Counted from the first letter of the stretch, positions 8,116 through 19,387 are shown. The stretch is 61,825 nt of DNA from Clostridium sp. (GCA_015058375.1 SVCK01000010.1:1-61825); one strand, 5' to 3'. Made by a program: numbers and translations. Notes: generated from the letters alone by a model not told the origin.

Positions 8116-8869
8116 TGTAGGAGGGTAAAGAATTTTTTGGTTAAAAATGTATGTTATAATAGTAAGGAGGAGGGGAATATATGAGGAAAAGGAAACCTTT
8201 AATTGTAACTGGAATAGTAGTTTTTGCATTAGTTAGTATAGTATGTTATTATATTTGGCCTAGAAATATAGATAAATATTATTATGGTTATTGTGTTGAT
8301 TTAAATAGTTGTGAAATTATTGATAATTGTAATATTAATATTAGTGGGAAATATATAAAATGTGCTAGTTTTGATTTTTTGCTTGATTTTAAAAAAATAC
8401 GTGGAGAGTTTACTGGAAAGTTAACTATAAATGACTTAAGTTATGAGTTATATGGTGTAAATTGTTTAAATGATGAAAATGAATATTTTACAGATAAACA
8501 AGGAAATAAATGTTTGGCATTAACAGCTAGTGAACATTGTAAAGAAAAGTATAGCTTAGCTATCTGTAAGGAATTTAATGATAAAGAAGTATTAATACAT
8601 AATTTAAGCAGTAATGAAGTAATTATAGCATCAAATCAAAATGATTTAAAAAAAGATGATATTATGAATATATTAAAAAATAAGCTCTGAGTTTTTTTGT
8701 TAAAACGAATATTGATTATAAAAATATGGAGTATTTATTTTTACATAAATCTATATTTATAAAACTTAGTTTGAATGTTAGTTTACGCTGAATGCATCAA
8801 GAAAGTATTGGTCAGGATCATTATAATTACGCCTAAGTTCAATTTTTAAACTAATTAGTGTTGCACTTA
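7976..8869. repeat. Inverted 13-base ends framing the IS30 remnant and a lone gene
   Basis: TAAGTGCAACACT (7976-7988) recurs as its exact reverse complement AGTGTTGCACTTA at 8857-8869. The pair resembles IS30-type terminal repeats and encloses the transposase remnant, the 169-residue gene at 8181 and 170 bases of unexplained sequence. Either a decayed element that acquired a passenger, or remnants of two insertions. No target duplication was recognised. Confidence 0.5.
8181..8690 (+). CDS. Membrane-anchored extracytoplasmic protein of unknown function
   Basis: 169 residues. A short basic N-terminus (MRKRKP) and one hydrophobic helix (about 7-26) predict a signal anchor, with the rest outside the cell. 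The outer part is polar and has six Cys residues (CVDLNSCEIIDNC and later CASF, NCLND, KCLAL, HCKE, ICKEF), unusual for a Clostridium surface protein and perhaps disulfide- or metal-linked. No family recognised. GGAGG-AGGGG directly upstream gives a strong RBS. It stands alone between IS30-type ends, with a Cys-rich, Asn-rich composition unlike its neighbours, so horizontal origin is plausible. Confidence 0.65.
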   Translation: MRKRKPLIVTGIVVFALVSIVCYYIWPRNIDKYYYGYCVDLNSCEIIDNCNINISGKYIKCASFDFLLDFKKIRGEFTGKLTINDLSYELYGVNCLNDENEYFTDKQGNKCLALTASEHCKEKYSLAICKEFNDKEVLIHNLSSNEVIIASNQNDLKKDDIMNILKNKL

Positions 8870-8870
8870 A
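8785..8870 (-). other. Unexplained minus-strand coding-like remnant
   Basis: Between the gene at 8181 and tRNA-Ser (8691-8944) there is no intact gene. On the minus strand 8787-8865 is open without stops and reads about 25 residues (ELRRNYNDPDQYFLDAFSVN, then TAA). It contains a GC-richer patch and begins at the inverted-repeat end, so it may be a fragment of an inserted element. I do not recognise it. Confidence 0.3.
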
Positions 8871-8899
8871 TATTGTAATTTATCTTTATAAAAAATATG

Positions 8900-8929
8900 T
8901 TGACATTTTATATAAAGTGTTGTTATAAT
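8900..8929 (+). promoter_or_regulatory. Promoter of tRNA-Ser (first copy)
   Basis: TTGACA at 8900-8905 and TATAAT at 8924-8929, 18-base spacer, 15 bases before the tRNA. Confidence 0.8.
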
Positions 8930-8944
8930 AGCTAAGTAAGCTAA

Positions 8945-9035
8945 GGAGAGATGGTCGAGTTGGTTTAAGGCACCGGTCTTGAAAACCGGCGTACCTTCAC
9001 GGGTACCTAGGGTTCGAATCCCTATCTCTCCGCCA
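8945..9035 (+). tRNA. tRNA-Ser (UGA), copy 1
   Basis: A class II cloverleaf of 91 bases with the long variable arm (GCGTACC...GGGTAC) typical of serine tRNA, anticodon TGA, acceptor GGAGAGA/TCTCTCC and encoded CCA. Identical over its full length to the copy at 10025. Confidence 0.95.
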
Positions 9036-9038
9036 TGT

Positions 9039-9071
9039 AAAAACCTCAACATTTTATGTTGAGGTTTTTTG
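9039..9071. terminator. Bidirectional terminator between tRNA-Ser and the Cof gene
   Basis: A perfect stem AAAACCTCAAC / GTTGAGGTTTT with a seven-base loop and T tract on the plus strand, A tract on the other side. It can end both the tRNA transcript and the convergent HAD gene. Confidence 0.85.
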
Positions 9072-9077
9072 TTATAT

Positions 9078-9896
9078 TTATTTATTAATATATTGATTAT
9101 ATATGTATTTAGCCACAGAATCTGACGTATTTAAATCTATTATATCAGTAGCTAATTCTTTTAATTCATTAGCAGCATTTTTAACAGCATAACATTCATC
9201 AGATATTTTAAACATTGGAATATCATTTATGTTATCACCAAATGTAATTAGTTTATCAAAATGAAAATAATTTTTAAGATAATTAATGGCATTAGATTTA
9301 GAAGTATTGCAATCATAAATTTCTAAATTAAAAATTGTTTCATTGTAAATATCGGAATACATAACTACAGATATTTCAGGTATATCTAGTAATTTTGAAT
9401 ACAAATTTGATATTTTTTCTTTTGAATCAATTATTGTAAAATATAAAACATCTACATTTTCTGGTAGCGGTTCTTTAATGAATGTTTTTAAAGGGTTATT
9501 TTTTCTTTCATTATAAAATTTTATTTGATGAGGTAGATTAAGTTCATTATGATAAACATATAAATGATTATCTTTTAAAGTATATATGAATGGATTTAAA
9601 TCTTCATCATAAATAAGTTGCTGTAATTTTGGAATTATAGCTTTATTTATAGATTGAGTATGTAAATATTCATTTGTTTTAACATTATAAATACTAGAGC
9701 CATTCATTACTATAACAGGTAGTTTTATATTGATATCTTTTAAAATAGGAACTATAGTAGCAGGAGTACGTGCTGTAGCTATAGTGAAGTTTATATTATT
9801 TTTTATGGCTTCATTTAATAGTTTTGCACTTTTGCAACTTATTTGAGCTGAGTTATTAAGCAATGTACCATCTAAGTCTGAAATATAAAGTGTCAT
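9078..9896 (-). CDS. Cof-type HAD phosphatase
   Basis: 272 residues. HAD motif I (ISDLDGTLLN) at the N-terminus, motif II (ATARTPA), and C-terminal motif III/IV (ITFGDNINDIPMF) define a Cof/YbiV-like sugar-phosphate or cofactor phosphatase with a C2B cap. Substrate is unknown. A GGAGGT site lies 7 bases before the ATG. The gene is bracketed by two identical tRNA-Ser genes and is transcribed against them. Two paralogous Cof proteins occur in the window at 40057 and 51622. Confidence 0.9.
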   Translation of the reverse strand: MTLYISDLDGTLLNNSAQISCKSAKLLNEAIKNNINFTIATARTPATIVPILKDINIKLPVIVMNGSSIYNVKTNEYLHTQSINKAIIPKLQQLIYDEDLNPFIYTLKDNHLYVYHNELNLPHQIKFYNERKNNPLKTFIKEPLPENVDVLYFTIIDSKEKISNLYSKLLDIPEISVVMYSDIYNETIFNLEIYDCNTSKSNAINYLKNYFHFDKLITFGDNINDIPMFKISDECYAVKNAANELKELATDIIDLNTSDSVAKYIYNQYINK

Positions 9897-9980
9897 AAGT
9901 TAACCTCCATATTATATTAATTATGTAACCTAATTATATAATAAAAATGGGTGAAATAGATAAAAAAATAAAAAAATATG

Positions 9981-10009
9981 TTGACAAGTGATTTGTGAGT
10001 TGGTATACT
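9981..10009 (+). promoter_or_regulatory. Promoter of the tRNA-Ser pair
   Basis: TTGACA (9981-9986) and TATACT (10004-10009) with a 17-base spacer. Confidence 0.8.
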
Positions 10010-10024
10010 AAATCTGTAAGTTAC

Positions 10025-10115
10025 GGAGAGATGGTCGAGTTGGTTTAAGGCACCGGTCTTGAAAACCGGCGTACCTTCACGGGTACCTAGGGTTCGAATC
10101 CCTATCTCTCCGCCA
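10025..10115 (+). tRNA. tRNA-Ser (UGA), copy 2
   Basis: 91 bases identical to the gene at 8945, with CCA encoded and its own promoter. Flanking sequence differs, so only the tRNA itself is duplicated. Confidence 0.95.
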
Positions 10116-10140
10116 TATAAAATTTATATGTAGGATACAT

Positions 10141-10231
10141 GGAGGATTACTCAAGTGGCTGAAGAGGCGCCCCTGCTAAGGGCGTAGGTCGGGCAACTGG
10201 CGCCCGGGTTCAAATCCCGGATCCTCCGCCA
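10141..10231 (+). tRNA. tRNA-Ser (GCU)
   Basis: A class II cloverleaf with long variable arm, acceptor GGAGGAT/ATCCTCC, anticodon GCT in CTGCTAA, and encoded CCA. It reads AGC/AGU codons. It follows tRNA-Ser(UGA) by 25 bases in the same transcript. Confidence 0.94.
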
Positions 10232-10262
10232 AACATCTAACGAAAGTTAGATGTTTTTTTTT
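10232..10262 (+). terminator. Terminator of the tRNA-Ser pair
   Basis: A 10-bp stem AACATCTAAC / GTTAGATGTT closed by a GAAA tetraloop and followed by a T tract. Confidence 0.92.
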
Positions 10263-10354
10263 GTGCATAAAAATATAGTTATTTATAAAAAATGTTCACT
10301 TTGCTATATATAAACGAATATCAATATAATATAGTAATTATTTGGGTGTAGGAA

Positions 10355-10828
10355 TTGATAAAAGGAAAAAGAATTTATTTAAGACTTATAGAAAGATCAG
10401 ACATAAATATAATATATAATATTTGTAATGATGATAGTGTTGCTAAGTATAATAATAGATTACCTCAAAAAAATTATTTATTTAGTAATTTTCATGTTAT
10501 AAGAAAAGCGCCTAACAAAATTTTGAGTATTATTAATGAGAAGGGCGTTATAGTAGGATTTATGGATTATAGGAATTATTATGATTCTATTTATACTATA
10601 GGAGTTACTATTGGAAAAAGGTTTTGGAAAAGAGGATATGGTAAAGAAAGCATTCAGACTTTAGCTGATTATTTGTTTAAAGAATTGAAAGTAAAACAAA
10701 TAGTAGTAGAGGTTAAAGAAAAAAATTTTAGAGCTATAGAGTGTTGTAAGTCATGTGGTTTTATAGGTAAAGAGTGTATAGAAAAAGATGGTGAATCTAT
10801 AATTAGAATGTTTTTGCTAAAGTCTTAA
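10355..10828 (+). CDS. GNAT-family N-acetyltransferase
   Basis: 157 residues of the RimJ/RimL-like GNAT type. IKGKRIYLRLIERSD is the standard beta-1/alpha-1 start, and GKRFWKRGYGKESIQTLADY is the acetyl-CoA pyrophosphate loop (R/Q-x-x-G-x-G/A-like). The acceptor is unknown. The frame suggests a TTG start at 10355, yet AGGA sits only one base before it, so initiation should be weak; no in-frame ATG occurs until residue about 70. It is a single gene between the tRNA-Ser terminator and its own. Confidence 0.8.
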   Translation: MIKGKRIYLRLIERSDINIIYNICNDDSVAKYNNRLPQKNYLFSNFHVIRKAPNKILSIINEKGVIVGFMDYRNYYDSIYTIGVTIGKRFWKRGYGKESIQTLADYLFKELKVKQIVVEVKEKNFRAIECCKSCGFIGKECIEKDGESIIRMFLLKS

Positions 10829-10841
10829 TATTTTTTGATTA

Positions 10842-10872
10842 AAGAAAGAAGATAATTCTTTCTTATTTTTTT
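10842..10872 (+). terminator. Terminator after the acetyltransferase
   Basis: A 9-bp stem AAGAAAGAA / TTCTTTCTT with a T-rich tail. Confidence 0.75.
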
Positions 10873-10991
10873 GTGCAATTATAATCATTTATAGTATTAA
10901 TTGTGGCAAATATAAATAATAAAGATATAAAAGGTTTTTATGATATGCTATAGAATTAATTAAATAATGAATAAAAATAGGAGATTGTTTT

Positions 10992-13900
10992 ATGGGAATA
11001 AGATTTATATATGGAAGGGCTGGGGCTGGAAAGAGCAGTTTTTGTATAGATGAGATAAGTAAAAAGGTAAAGGATAACAAAGTAAGTAAAATTATTTATA
11101 TAGTTCCTGAGCAATATACATTTCAAAGAGAGACTTTATTATTAAGAAAAGTTGGTGAAGGGGCTTTATTAAAAACAGAAGTTTTAAGTTTTAAGAGAAT
11201 GGCTCATAGAGTATTTGATATGTGTGGTGGAAGAGTTCATGATAGAATGAAAGACTCTGGAAGAAACATGCTTATATATAAAATACTTCAGAAAGATGAG
11301 GATAATTTACATTATTTTAATAGAATTTCTAAAGAACAAGGTTTTACTGACATTATTTCTAAGACTATAACTGAATTTAAAAAGTATAATGTTTTTCCAG
11401 AGAATTTGGAAGATAGTATAAATAGTGTTGATGATAAGGATTTAAAAGATAAGTTGATGGATTTGTCTTTGATTTATAGTAAGTTCAATAAAAGTATTGC
11501 TGAAAATTTAATTGATGGTGATGATGAATTAACATTATTAGCACAAAAATTAAATTTAAAAACTCCTTATAGAGATGCCGAAATATGGATTGATGAATTT
11601 ACTACATTTACTCCACAACAAATGGAGGTAATAAGGGCATTAGCAGGTCAATGTAAAGAAATTAACATAACATTATGTATGGATGAACTTGGTGATGGAA
11701 AAAATAATGAAATTACAGATATATTTAATGTTATAAAAAGTACGGAATATAGACTTCTTTCAATGATGAGAGAAAATAATATTGGATATCTTGAACCTAT
11801 TGATTTGAATGATGGTGTTCCTTTACGTTTTAGAGAGAGTAAAGAATTAGCTCATTTGGAAAGATATTTTTTTACATATCCATTTAAGCTTTATAAAGGA
11901 GCTATAAATGATATGAGATTATATAAGGCTAATAATTCTTATGATGAAATTGAAGAGGTTGCAAGGGAGATTATAAGACTTGTAAGGGATGAAAACTATA
12001 GATATAGGGATATATCAGTTGTTTGTAGAAATATTGATGAGTATGAAAAGATAACAACTGTCATTTTTAATGAATATGGAATTCCATTTTTCTTAGATAA
12101 AAAGATTGATATATTGAATAATCCTTTAATTATTTTAATATTATCAGCTTTAGAAATATATCTTAGAGGATGGTCTTACGAGACTGTATTTAAATATTTA
12201 AAAAGTGGTTTAACAGATATATGTAGAGAAGAAATAGATTTAATAGAAAATTATGTCCTTGCTAAAGGTATTAAAGGATATAAGTGGACAGGAGAACTTT
12301 CTGTAGAGGCAGAAGATGAAATTGTTGTATCTATAATGGAGAAGGTTAGAAAACCACTTATGAATTTTCATAAGAAAATGTTAAAGAAAGATGTAAGAGG
12401 AATATGTACAGCAATTTATGAATTGCTAGTTGAAATTAAAGTGTTTGATAGAATTGAGGAGTGGATTGAAAAATTTGAAAAACATGGGCTTCAAAGTAAG
12501 GTGAAAGAATATGAACAAGTAGGTGAAGTGGTACTTGATATTTTAAATCAAGCAGTAGAAGTTATGGGGGATGAAAAGCTTGATATAGATGAGTTTTATA
12601 GAATTTTGATATCAGGCTTTCAAAGCAAGGAAATAGGAGTTATTCCAGCTGCTTTAGATCAAGTTAATGTGGGTGATATAGCAAGAATAAAAGGAAGAGA
12701 AGTTAAAGCTTTATTTGTTATAGGAGTTAATGATGGAGTATTGCCATCAGCAAGTAAAGATGAAGGTATACTTTCAGATAGAGATAGAGATACTTTGAAG
12801 GATATAGGAATAGAATTATCTTCTAGTACAAAGGCAAAGGTATTTGAAGAACAATTTATGATTTATACAGCATTAACTTTAGGAAGTAAGTTTATTATGA
12901 TTACTTATCCAATGGCTGATTTTGAAGGAAAGTCTTTAAGACCATCTATAGTAATTCCTAGATTAAAGAGGATATTTCCATGTCTTATAGAGGAAAGTGA
13001 TATATATAATTTAAGGAATAGAAATGATAAATTTTCTGATGTAATTGCACCTATTCCGACATTTAACAAGCTTGTTTTAGCCTTAAGAAAGAGTTATGAA
13101 AATGAAGATATAGAGGAATATTGGCAGGATGTATTTTCGTGGTATAAGAAAAGAGATGAATTTACTAATAGATCAGGTCATATATTTGCTGGATTAACTT
13201 ATAGTAACATAGGTGATGAAATAGGTAGAGATAAAATTAAAGAACTTTATAGTACTGATAGTGGAAGGCTTCTATTTAGTGTTTCAAGACTTGAAAAGTA
13301 TGCTGAATGTCCTTTTGCTTATTTTGTTAAATATGGATTGAAAGCTAAGGATAGAAAAATTTATGAGTTTACAGCACCCGATTTAGGATCTTTTATGCAT
13401 GGAATTTTAGATGATTTTACTAATAAGATTAAGAAAGAGCAGATTGCTTGGTCTGAATTAACTGCTGATAGGTGTAGACAGATTGTAAGTGAGCTTATTG
13501 ATATTAAATTAAAAGAGGAAAGTGATTCTATTTTAAATAGTAGTAAAAAGTATAGATATTTTACAGATAGATTTAAGAGGGTTATTACTAAATCTGTATC
13601 TGTAATTTCAGAGCAGATGAGAAAAGGGCAGTTTGAAATTTTCAGTAATGAATTTGACTTTGGAGATTATAAAAATGGTTCACCTATAAAACTAAAGCTT
13701 CCATCAGGTGAAGACATTTATTTAACTGGTAGAATAGATAGAATTGATACTCTTGATATGGATGGAAATACATATGTAAGAGTAATTGATTATAAATCTG
13801 GATCTAAAAAGTTTGATTTGAATGAATTATATTATGGTCTTCAAATTCAGCTTTTAGTTTATCTTGATGCGATACTAAGAAATTCTAAATATATTTTGCA

Positions 13901-14414
13901 TACAAAAGCTATGCCTGGAGCAATTTTATATTTCAAAATAGATGATCCAATTATAAAGAGTAAAACTGAACTAGAAGATGAGCAAATACAAAAAGAAGTT
14001 TTACAGAAGTTAAAGATGAATGGATTATTACTTAAGAATGCTAAGCTTGTTAGAGCTATGGATAATGATATGAAGACTTATTCATTAATTATTCCAGCTA
14101 CTTTTAAAAATGATGGAGAGTTTTCTTCTAATAGTTCTGTTGTTACGGAAGAACAGTTTGAAATTTTAAGAGAGTATGTAAATAAGAAAATGATAGAGCT
14201 TTGTGAAGATATGCTTAGTGGAAAGATAAAGATAGAACCATGTAAGGAACAAAAAACAGCTTATTGTGAGTATTGTGACTATTCATCTATATGTCAATTT
14301 GATACTAGTATAAAGGATAATAAGTACAGACTTGTTGTAAAGAAAGATGATAAGGAACTTTGGAAGAGAATAGAGAATGCAGTAAAGGGAGGAGAAGATA
14401 ATGAGCGAGACTAA
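10992..14414 (+). CDS. addB: ATP-dependent helicase/deoxyribonuclease subunit B
   Basis: 1140 residues. The N-terminal Walker A (GRAGAGKSS) heads an inactivated helicase-like fold. The C-terminal RecB-type nuclease has VIDYKSG. Four Cys at 773, 1092, 1095 and 1101 repeat the C...C-x2-C-x5-C spacing of the AddB [4Fe-4S] staple. With AddA it resects double-strand breaks and responds to Chi for RecA loading, the Firmicute counterpart of RecBCD. RBS AGGAG before ATG 10992; the end overlaps addA by 14 bases, so the subunits are translationally coupled. Confidence 0.97.
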   Translation: MGIRFIYGRAGAGKSSFCIDEISKKVKDNKVSKIIYIVPEQYTFQRETLLLRKVGEGALLKTEVLSFKRMAHRVFDMCGGRVHDRMKDSGRNMLIYKILQKDEDNLHYFNRISKEQGFTDIISKTITEFKKYNVFPENLEDSINSVDDKDLKDKLMDLSLIYSKFNKSIAENLIDGDDELTLLAQKLNLKTPYRDAEIWIDEFTTFTPQQMEVIRALAGQCKEINITLCMDELGDGKNNEITDIFNVIKSTEYRLLSMMRENNIGYLEPIDLNDGVPLRFRESKELAHLERYFFTYPFKLYKGAINDMRLYKANNSYDEIEEVAREIIRLVRDENYRYRDISVVCRNIDEYEKITTVIFNEYGIPFFLDKKIDILNNPLIILILSALEIYLRGWSYETVFKYLKSGLTDICREEIDLIENYVLAKGIKGYKWTGELSVEAEDEIVVSIMEKVRKPLMNFHKKMLKKDVRGICTAIYELLVEIKVFDRIEEWIEKFEKHGLQSKVKEYEQVGEVVLDILNQAVEVMGDEKLDIDEFYRILISGFQSKEIGVIPAALDQVNVGDIARIKGREVKALFVIGVNDGVLPSASKDEGILSDRDRDTLKDIGIELSSSTKAKVFEEQFMIYTALTLGSKFIMITYPMADFEGKSLRPSIVIPRLKRIFPCLIEESDIYNLRNRNDKFSDVIAPIPTFNKLVLALRKSYENEDIEEYWQDVFSWYKKRDEFTNRSGHIFAGLTYSNIGDEIGRDKIKELYSTDSGRLLFSVSRLEKYAECPFAYFVKYGLKAKDRKIYEFTAPDLGSFMHGILDDFTNKIKKEQIAWSELTADRCRQIVSELIDIKLKEESDSILNSSKKYRYFTDRFKRVITKSVSVISEQMRKGQFEIFSNEFDFGDYKNGSPIKLKLPSGEDIYLTGRIDRIDTLDMDGNTYVRVIDYKSGSKKFDLNELYYGLQIQLLVYLDAILRNSKYILHTKAMPGAILYFKIDDPIIKSKTELEDEQIQKEVLQKLKMNGLLLKNAKLVRAMDNDMKTYSLIIPATFKNDGEFSSNSSVVTEEQFEILREYVNKKMIELCEDMLSGKIKIEPCKEQKTAYCEYCDYSSICQFDTSIKDNKYRLVVKKDDKELWKRIENAVKGGEDNERD

Positions 14415-17400
14415 GTGGACAGAAGAGCAAAAAGCAGCTATTGAAACGAGAAAATGCAATCTTCTTATAGCGGCTGCAGCAGGTTCTGGTAAAACAGCTG
14501 TATTAGTTGAAAGGATAATAAGGATTATAACTAATGAAGAAAATCCAGTCGATATAGATAGGTTGTTAGTTGTTACTTTTACAAGTGCAGCAGCTGCTGA
14601 GATGAGAGAAAGAATAGCGGCTGCAATAACTAAGGCATTAGAAACTAATCCTAATTCTAAGAATCTTCAAAAGCAACTCACTTTATTGAGCAGAGCTAAT
14701 ATAACAACAATGCATTCTTTTTGTTTAGATGTTATAAAGAATAATTTTCATGTTATAGATTTAGATCCTGGTTTTAGGATTTTAGATGAAACAGAAGGTG
14801 TTTTGTTAAAGACAGAGGTTCTTGATGAATTGTTTGAGGATAAGTATGAAGCTGAGGAAGATGAATTTTTAAATTTAATAGATGCTTATAGTGATTCAAG
14901 AAGCGATAAAAAGTTAAAAGATATTGTTTTAGATTTATATAGATTTTCAATGAGTGGACCATGGCCTGAAAGATGGTTAAAAGAAAAGGCTGATGAATTT
15001 AATATTTCAACTAAAGATGAACTGTTTAAAAGTAATTGGATAAATGTTTTAATGGAAAGTTTAAATCTACAGATTGATGGATTTATAAATGCACTAAAAA
15101 AGGCAATTTATTTATGTAAAAATACTGGTGGTTTAGAACCATATTTAGAAAACTTAGATCTGGATATGTCTTTTTTATTAAATGTAAGAGAAGCTATAGC
15201 TAAGGATTTTGATGAGACGTATAAAGTATTATCATCTATGAATTTTTCTAAATTAAAAACTGTTAGAAAAAATACTGTTGAAGATGTAGATGCGCAACAA
15301 AGAGTTAAAGACATACGTAATACTATTAAAAAGTCAATTGGAAAGCTTAAAGATGATATATTTTGTATGTCCTCAGATGATATGCTAATAGCGATTAAGA
15401 AATCTTATCCATATATGAAAGTGCTTACTGAGTTGGTTATTGAATTTGAAGATAGGTTTACTAAGGCGAAAAAGAAAAAAGGAACTTTAGATTTTAATGA
15501 TTTAGAACATTTATGTTTAAAGATATTGACTATTGAGAATGGTAATGTTGCTGAAGGTTATAAGGAGTATTTTGATGAAGTATTAGTAGATGAATATCAA
15601 GATTCAAATAATGTTCAAGAAGCTATTATTGATTTAGTTTCAAGAAAGTATAGCGATAATCCTAATGTATTTATGGTTGGAGATGTTAAACAGAGTATTT
15701 ATAGATTTAGACAAGCAAAACCAGAGTTATTTTTAGATAAATATAATAAGTATTCAATTGATGAAGGTAATAATAGAAAGATTCAGCTATATAAGAACTT
15801 TAGAAGTAGACTTGAAGTTATAAATGGTGTTAACTATATTTTTAAGCAACTTATGTCTAGAACAGTTGGAGAACTTGAATATACTGATGATGAGGCTTTA
15901 AATTTAGGAGCTAATTATAAAGAAGTAAAAGATGAAGAAAGTATAGTTGGAGGCGATATTGAACTTAATATTTTAGATAAATCTGAAATAAAAGAAGAGG
16001 AAAATGAAACAGATATTAATGAAGATGAAGAAGATATAGGCGCTGTTAATTTAGAGGCGAAGATAGTAGCAAATAGGATTAAAGAACTGCTTTCTGAAAA
16101 TAATGGTAAGAGGTTTAAGGTATTAGATAAACACACAGGAGAATATAGACCTGTTAAATATCAAGATATTGTAATTCTACTTAGAGCAACTAAGAATTGG
16201 AGTGAAGTATTTTTAGATGAACTTGGAGCAGAAGGTATTCCTGCTTATGCTGATACTGGTTCTGGTTATTTTGAATCTATAGAAATAAGAACAATTATGT
16301 CTCTTTTAAAGGTTATTGATAATCCAATGCAAGATGTACCTTTAATTGCTTTATTAAGATCTCCAATAATGAATTTTTCAGTTGATGAATTAGGTGATAT
16401 AAGATTATTTAATAAAGATAAGTATTTTTATGAGAATATTAAGGAAATAGCACAATCTGATTATAGTAATGATATATTGAAAGGAAAGTGTTCTAAGTTT
16501 TTAATTAAGCTTGAAGAATGGAGAGAAAAATCAATTTATACTCCTATAGATGAGTTTATATGGTATTTATATATGGATACAGCTTATTATGGATATGTTG
16601 GTGCTATGCCTAATGGTGTGTTAAGACAGGCAAACTTAAGAGTACTATTTCAAAGAGCTAAACAGTATGAGCAAACAAGTTTTAAAGGTTTGTTTAACTT
16701 TGTAAATTTTATAAATAAGTTAAGAAAGTCATCTGGAGATATGGGAAGTGCTAAAATTCTTGGTGAAAATGAAGATGTTGTTAGAATAATGAGTATTCAT
16801 AAAAGTAAAGGATTGGAGTTTCCTATTGTGTTCTTAGCTGGTACTGGAAAACAGTTTAATTTAAGAGATTTAAATAATAATATACTATATCATGAAGAAT
16901 TAGGATTAGGTCCTGACTTGGTGGATTTAAATAGAAGGATAAGTTATAGTACTCTTGCTAAAGAAGCAATTAAACAACGTATAAAATTAGAAACTTTATC
17001 TGAAGAAATGAGAATTTTATATGTTGCCTTCACAAGGGCTAAAGAAAAGTTGATTATAACTGGAGCAGTATCAAATTTGGAAAAATGGGTAAATAAATGT
17101 TGTTCTGCTGCTTCATTAGATAAAGATGTTATACAATCATCAGAAGTTCTTAAAGGAAAGTCATATTTAGATTGGATTGGTATGGCTGTTTGTAAGCATA
17201 GAGATGGTGAGGAATTAAGAAATATTATAGGTGCTGTGGATATTCCAATAAAAACTGACTTATCCACATGGAAGACAAATATATGGACAAAACATCAATT
17301 AGTTGTGGATGAAAATAATAAGCCTGTGGATGAAAATGAAAATTCTGATTCTCTTATAGATTCTGAAATTAAGGCTGTGGATAAAGAAATAGAAAGAAGA

Positions 17401-18099
17401 TTAGGATTTAAATATAAGTTTGCTGCTACAACTAATATGAAAAGTAATTTTTCTGTCTCTGATTTGAAGAAAAAAAATTATGAAGAGATTGAGGAAATTT
17501 TATCAGAAAATTTATTTAAAGAGAAAATAGAGTTAAAACCTAAATTTCTTCAAGAAGAAAAGGGACTTACATCTGCTGAAAGAGGTACTGCAATGCATTT
17601 TGTTATGCAGAAGTTAGATTTTTCAAGAGTGAAAACTATGGAACAGATAAAACAACAATTAAAAGAATTAGTTGATGATGAACTTCTTAGTAAAGAAGAA
17701 TTTAAAACTATAAGAGTTAGTAAGATATTTAATTTCTTTAAAAGTAATTTAGGGAAGAGGTTATTAACAGCTTATGATAATGGAAATGAAATATATAAAG
17801 AATTACCGTTTTTTACTGAAATAAGCCCTTTAGATGTTGATAATACTTTACCAGATGATATAAAAGATGAAAAAGTAAGACTTCAAGGAGTAATTGATTG
17901 TTTCTTTTATGAAGGTGATAATATTGTTTTAATTGATTATAAAACAGATTATGTTGAGTTTGGAAATGAAGAAGAAATGATAAGCAAATATAAAATTCAA
18001 ATAAATTATTATAAATCGGCTTTAAAAAAGATTACAGGAAAAGAAGTTAAGGAGAGTTATTTATATTTATTTTACTTAGATAAAGAGATTTTGGTTTAA
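14401..18099 (+). CDS. addA: ATP-dependent helicase/nuclease subunit A
   Basis: 1232 residues. A UvrD-type SF1A helicase with Walker [12 protein letters not shown] near residue 25, DEYQDSN (Walker B), [11 protein letters not shown] (motif III region) and a C-terminal PD-(D/E)xK nuclease (VLIDYKTDY). It is the 3'-5' translocase and one nuclease of AddAB. Starts within addB. An acidic insert with many Glu/Asp around residues 510-545 is typical of low-GC orthologues. Confidence 0.97.
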   Translation: MSETKWTEEQKAAIETRKCNLLIAAAAGSGKTAVLVERIIRIITNEENPVDIDRLLVVTFTSAAAAEMRERIAAAITKALETNPNSKNLQKQLTLLSRANITTMHSFCLDVIKNNFHVIDLDPGFRILDETEGVLLKTEVLDELFEDKYEAEEDEFLNLIDAYSDSRSDKKLKDIVLDLYRFSMSGPWPERWLKEKADEFNISTKDELFKSNWINVLMESLNLQIDGFINALKKAIYLCKNTGGLEPYLENLDLDMSFLLNVREAIAKDFDETYKVLSSMNFSKLKTVRKNTVEDVDAQQRVKDIRNTIKKSIGKLKDDIFCMSSDDMLIAIKKSYPYMKVLTELVIEFEDRFTKAKKKKGTLDFNDLEHLCLKILTIENGNVAEGYKEYFDEVLVDEYQDSNNVQEAIIDLVSRKYSDNPNVFMVGDVKQSIYRFRQAKPELFLDKYNKYSIDEGNNRKIQLYKNFRSRLEVINGVNYIFKQLMSRTVGELEYTDDEALNLGANYKEVKDEESIVGGDIELNILDKSEIKEEENETDINEDEEDIGAVNLEAKIVANRIKELLSENNGKRFKVLDKHTGEYRPVKYQDIVILLRATKNWSEVFLDELGAEGIPAYADTGSGYFESIEIRTIMSLLKVIDNPMQDVPLIALLRSPIMNFSVDELGDIRLFNKDKYFYENIKEIAQSDYSNDILKGKCSKFLIKLEEWREKSIYTPIDEFIWYLYMDTAYYGYVGAMPNGVLRQANLRVLFQRAKQYEQTSFKGLFNFVNFINKLRKSSGDMGSAKILGENEDVVRIMSIHKSKGLEFPIVFLAGTGKQFNLRDLNNNILYHEELGLGPDLVDLNRRISYSTLAKEAIKQRIKLETLSEEMRILYVAFTRAKEKLIITGAVSNLEKWVNKCCSAASLDKDVIQSSEVLKGKSYLDWIGMAVCKHRDGEELRNIIGAVDIPIKTDLSTWKTNIWTKHQLVVDENNKPVDENENSDSLIDSEIKAVDKEIERRLGFKYKFAATTNMKSNFSVSDLKKKNYEEIEEILSENLFKEKIELKPKFLQEEKGLTSAERGTAMHFVMQKLDFSRVKTMEQIKQQLKELVDDELLSKEEFKTIRVSKIFNFFKSNLGKRLLTAYDNGNEIYKELPFFTEISPLDVDNTLPDDIKDEKVRLQGVIDCFFYEGDNIVLIDYKTDYVEFGNEEEMISKYKIQINYYKSALKKITGKEVKESYLYLFYLDKEILV

Positions 18100-18103
18100 A
18101 AGT

Positions 18104-18140
18104 AAGTGCCAGTTATGAAAAATTAGCTGGCACTTTTATT
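18104..18140. terminator. Bidirectional terminator between addA and cca
   Basis: A 9-bp stem AAGTGCCAG / CTGGCACTT; the right arm lies inside the 3' end of the convergent cca gene. Confidence 0.8.
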
Positions 18141-19325
18141 TTTTATATATTGTTTTGCTGATTTAATAAGACAATTGTAATCATTTGATATTTTTTCGTC
18201 TATGACTTGATTTAGTAGATGATTAAGTAATTCTCCAAGCAGTTTTCCAGGATTAATATTTAATTCGCTTATTAAATCATTACCTGTTATAGATAAATCT
18301 TTGATATATAAAGCATCCTTATTTTTAAAAATATCTTTAACTAAAGAATTAATATTTGAAATATGAGTAGAAGTTACAGTTTCATATAGATTGATTAAAC
18401 TAAATATATTATCGTTTCCCACTTTTATAATTAATCTTTTACAATCTGATTTTGAAACTATAGATTTAATATTTTCAAATGCTGTGGTTAAGTGTATAAC
18501 TTTATTTATAGTATTTTTATCAAAAGTTAAATTCCTCATGATTGTTTCTATTAATGAACAATCTAGCTTTAAAAATATAAAAGCAAACCTGCTTGCTAAA
18601 TCTTTTTCTAATTTATCTATAGCTTTATTTATATTTAAATTGTAAGGCAGGATTTCTTTAAGTAAGTTAGCATTTTCAAGTTTTAATAGACCTGAAAAAG
18701 CATTGTTACTTAACAATATTTTAGATAATTCTACTCTTATACGTTCGTTACTTATATTTTGTATAGATTTTGAGTTGGATTTTATTGCTGAAAAAGTTGT
18801 TTCATCGATATTAAAATTTAGTTGAGCACTAAATCTAATTGCTCTAAGCATTCTTAAAGAATCTTCTTTAAAGCGTTTATCTGGGTTCCCTACACATTTT
18901 ATAATCTTATTGTTTAAATCTGTATTTCCTGAGAAATAATCTAATAATCCTTTTCTATCATTGTAAGCAAAAGCATTAATAGTAAAATCGCGTCTTGCTA
19001 AATCGTCTTTTATATTTGATATAAATGTAACACTATCAGGTTTTCTATTATTAGAATATTTTCCTTCAACTCTATATGTAGTAACTTCATATGAATTTTT
19101 ATTTATTAAAACAGTTATGGTTCCATGTTCAATTCCAGTAGGAATACTTTTTTTAAATAGTTTTTGAGTTATTTCAGGAGGTGCTGAAGTTGCTATATCA
19201 TAATCCATAGGAACTTTTTTTAAAAGACTGTCTCTAATACAACCTCCAACCATAAAAGCTTCATAGCCATTATTATAAAATGTATCAATAATATATTTAA
19301 CGTCTTTAGGAATTGTGATGAGCAT
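18123..19325 (-). CDS. cca: CCA-adding tRNA nucleotidyltransferase
   Basis: 400 residues of the class II polymerase-beta type. VGGCIRDSLL with MDYDIAT carries the two metal-binding Asp residues, and RRDFTINAFAY is the basic strand following. It adds or repairs the 3' CCA of tRNAs. All tRNAs in this window encode CCA, so the likely role here is repair. No HD domain is evident. GGAGGT before the ATG. It follows the L,D-transpeptidase on the same strand but is separated from it by a strong terminator. Confidence 0.93.
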   Translation of the reverse strand: MLITIPKDVKYIIDTFYNNGYEAFMVGGCIRDSLLKKVPMDYDIATSAPPEITQKLFKKSIPTGIEHGTITVLINKNSYEVTTYRVEGKYSNNRKPDSVTFISNIKDDLARRDFTINAFAYNDRKGLLDYFSGNTDLNNKIIKCVGNPDKRFKEDSLRMLRAIRFSAQLNFNIDETTFSAIKSNSKSIQNISNERIRVELSKILLSNNAFSGLLKLENANLLKEILPYNLNINKAIDKLEKDLASRFAFIFLKLDCSLIETIMRNLTFDKNTINKVIHLTTAFENIKSIVSKSDCKRLIIKVGNDNIFSLINLYETVTSTHISNINSLVKDIFKNKDALYIKDLSITGNDLISELNINPGKLLGELLNHLLNQVIDEKISNDYNCLIKSAKQYIKNKSAS

Positions 19326-19343
19326 ATAATTACCTCCATAAAA

Positions 19344-19387
19344 AACTAGTCTTAATAAATATTATAAGATATTTATTAGGACTAGTT
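19344..19387 (-). terminator. Long-stem terminator of the L,D-transpeptidase gene
   Basis: About 19 bp of nearly perfect stem (AACTAGTC... / ...GACTAGTT with TAATAAATAT / ATATTTATTA inside). On the minus strand it is followed by T6. Confidence 0.85.

Noticed and set aside
8141..8160. TATAAT at 8155-8160 as promoter of the gene at 8181
   Set aside because: A start site at about 8167 would fall inside the Shine-Dalgarno sequence, leaving almost no leader; no good -35 was seen.
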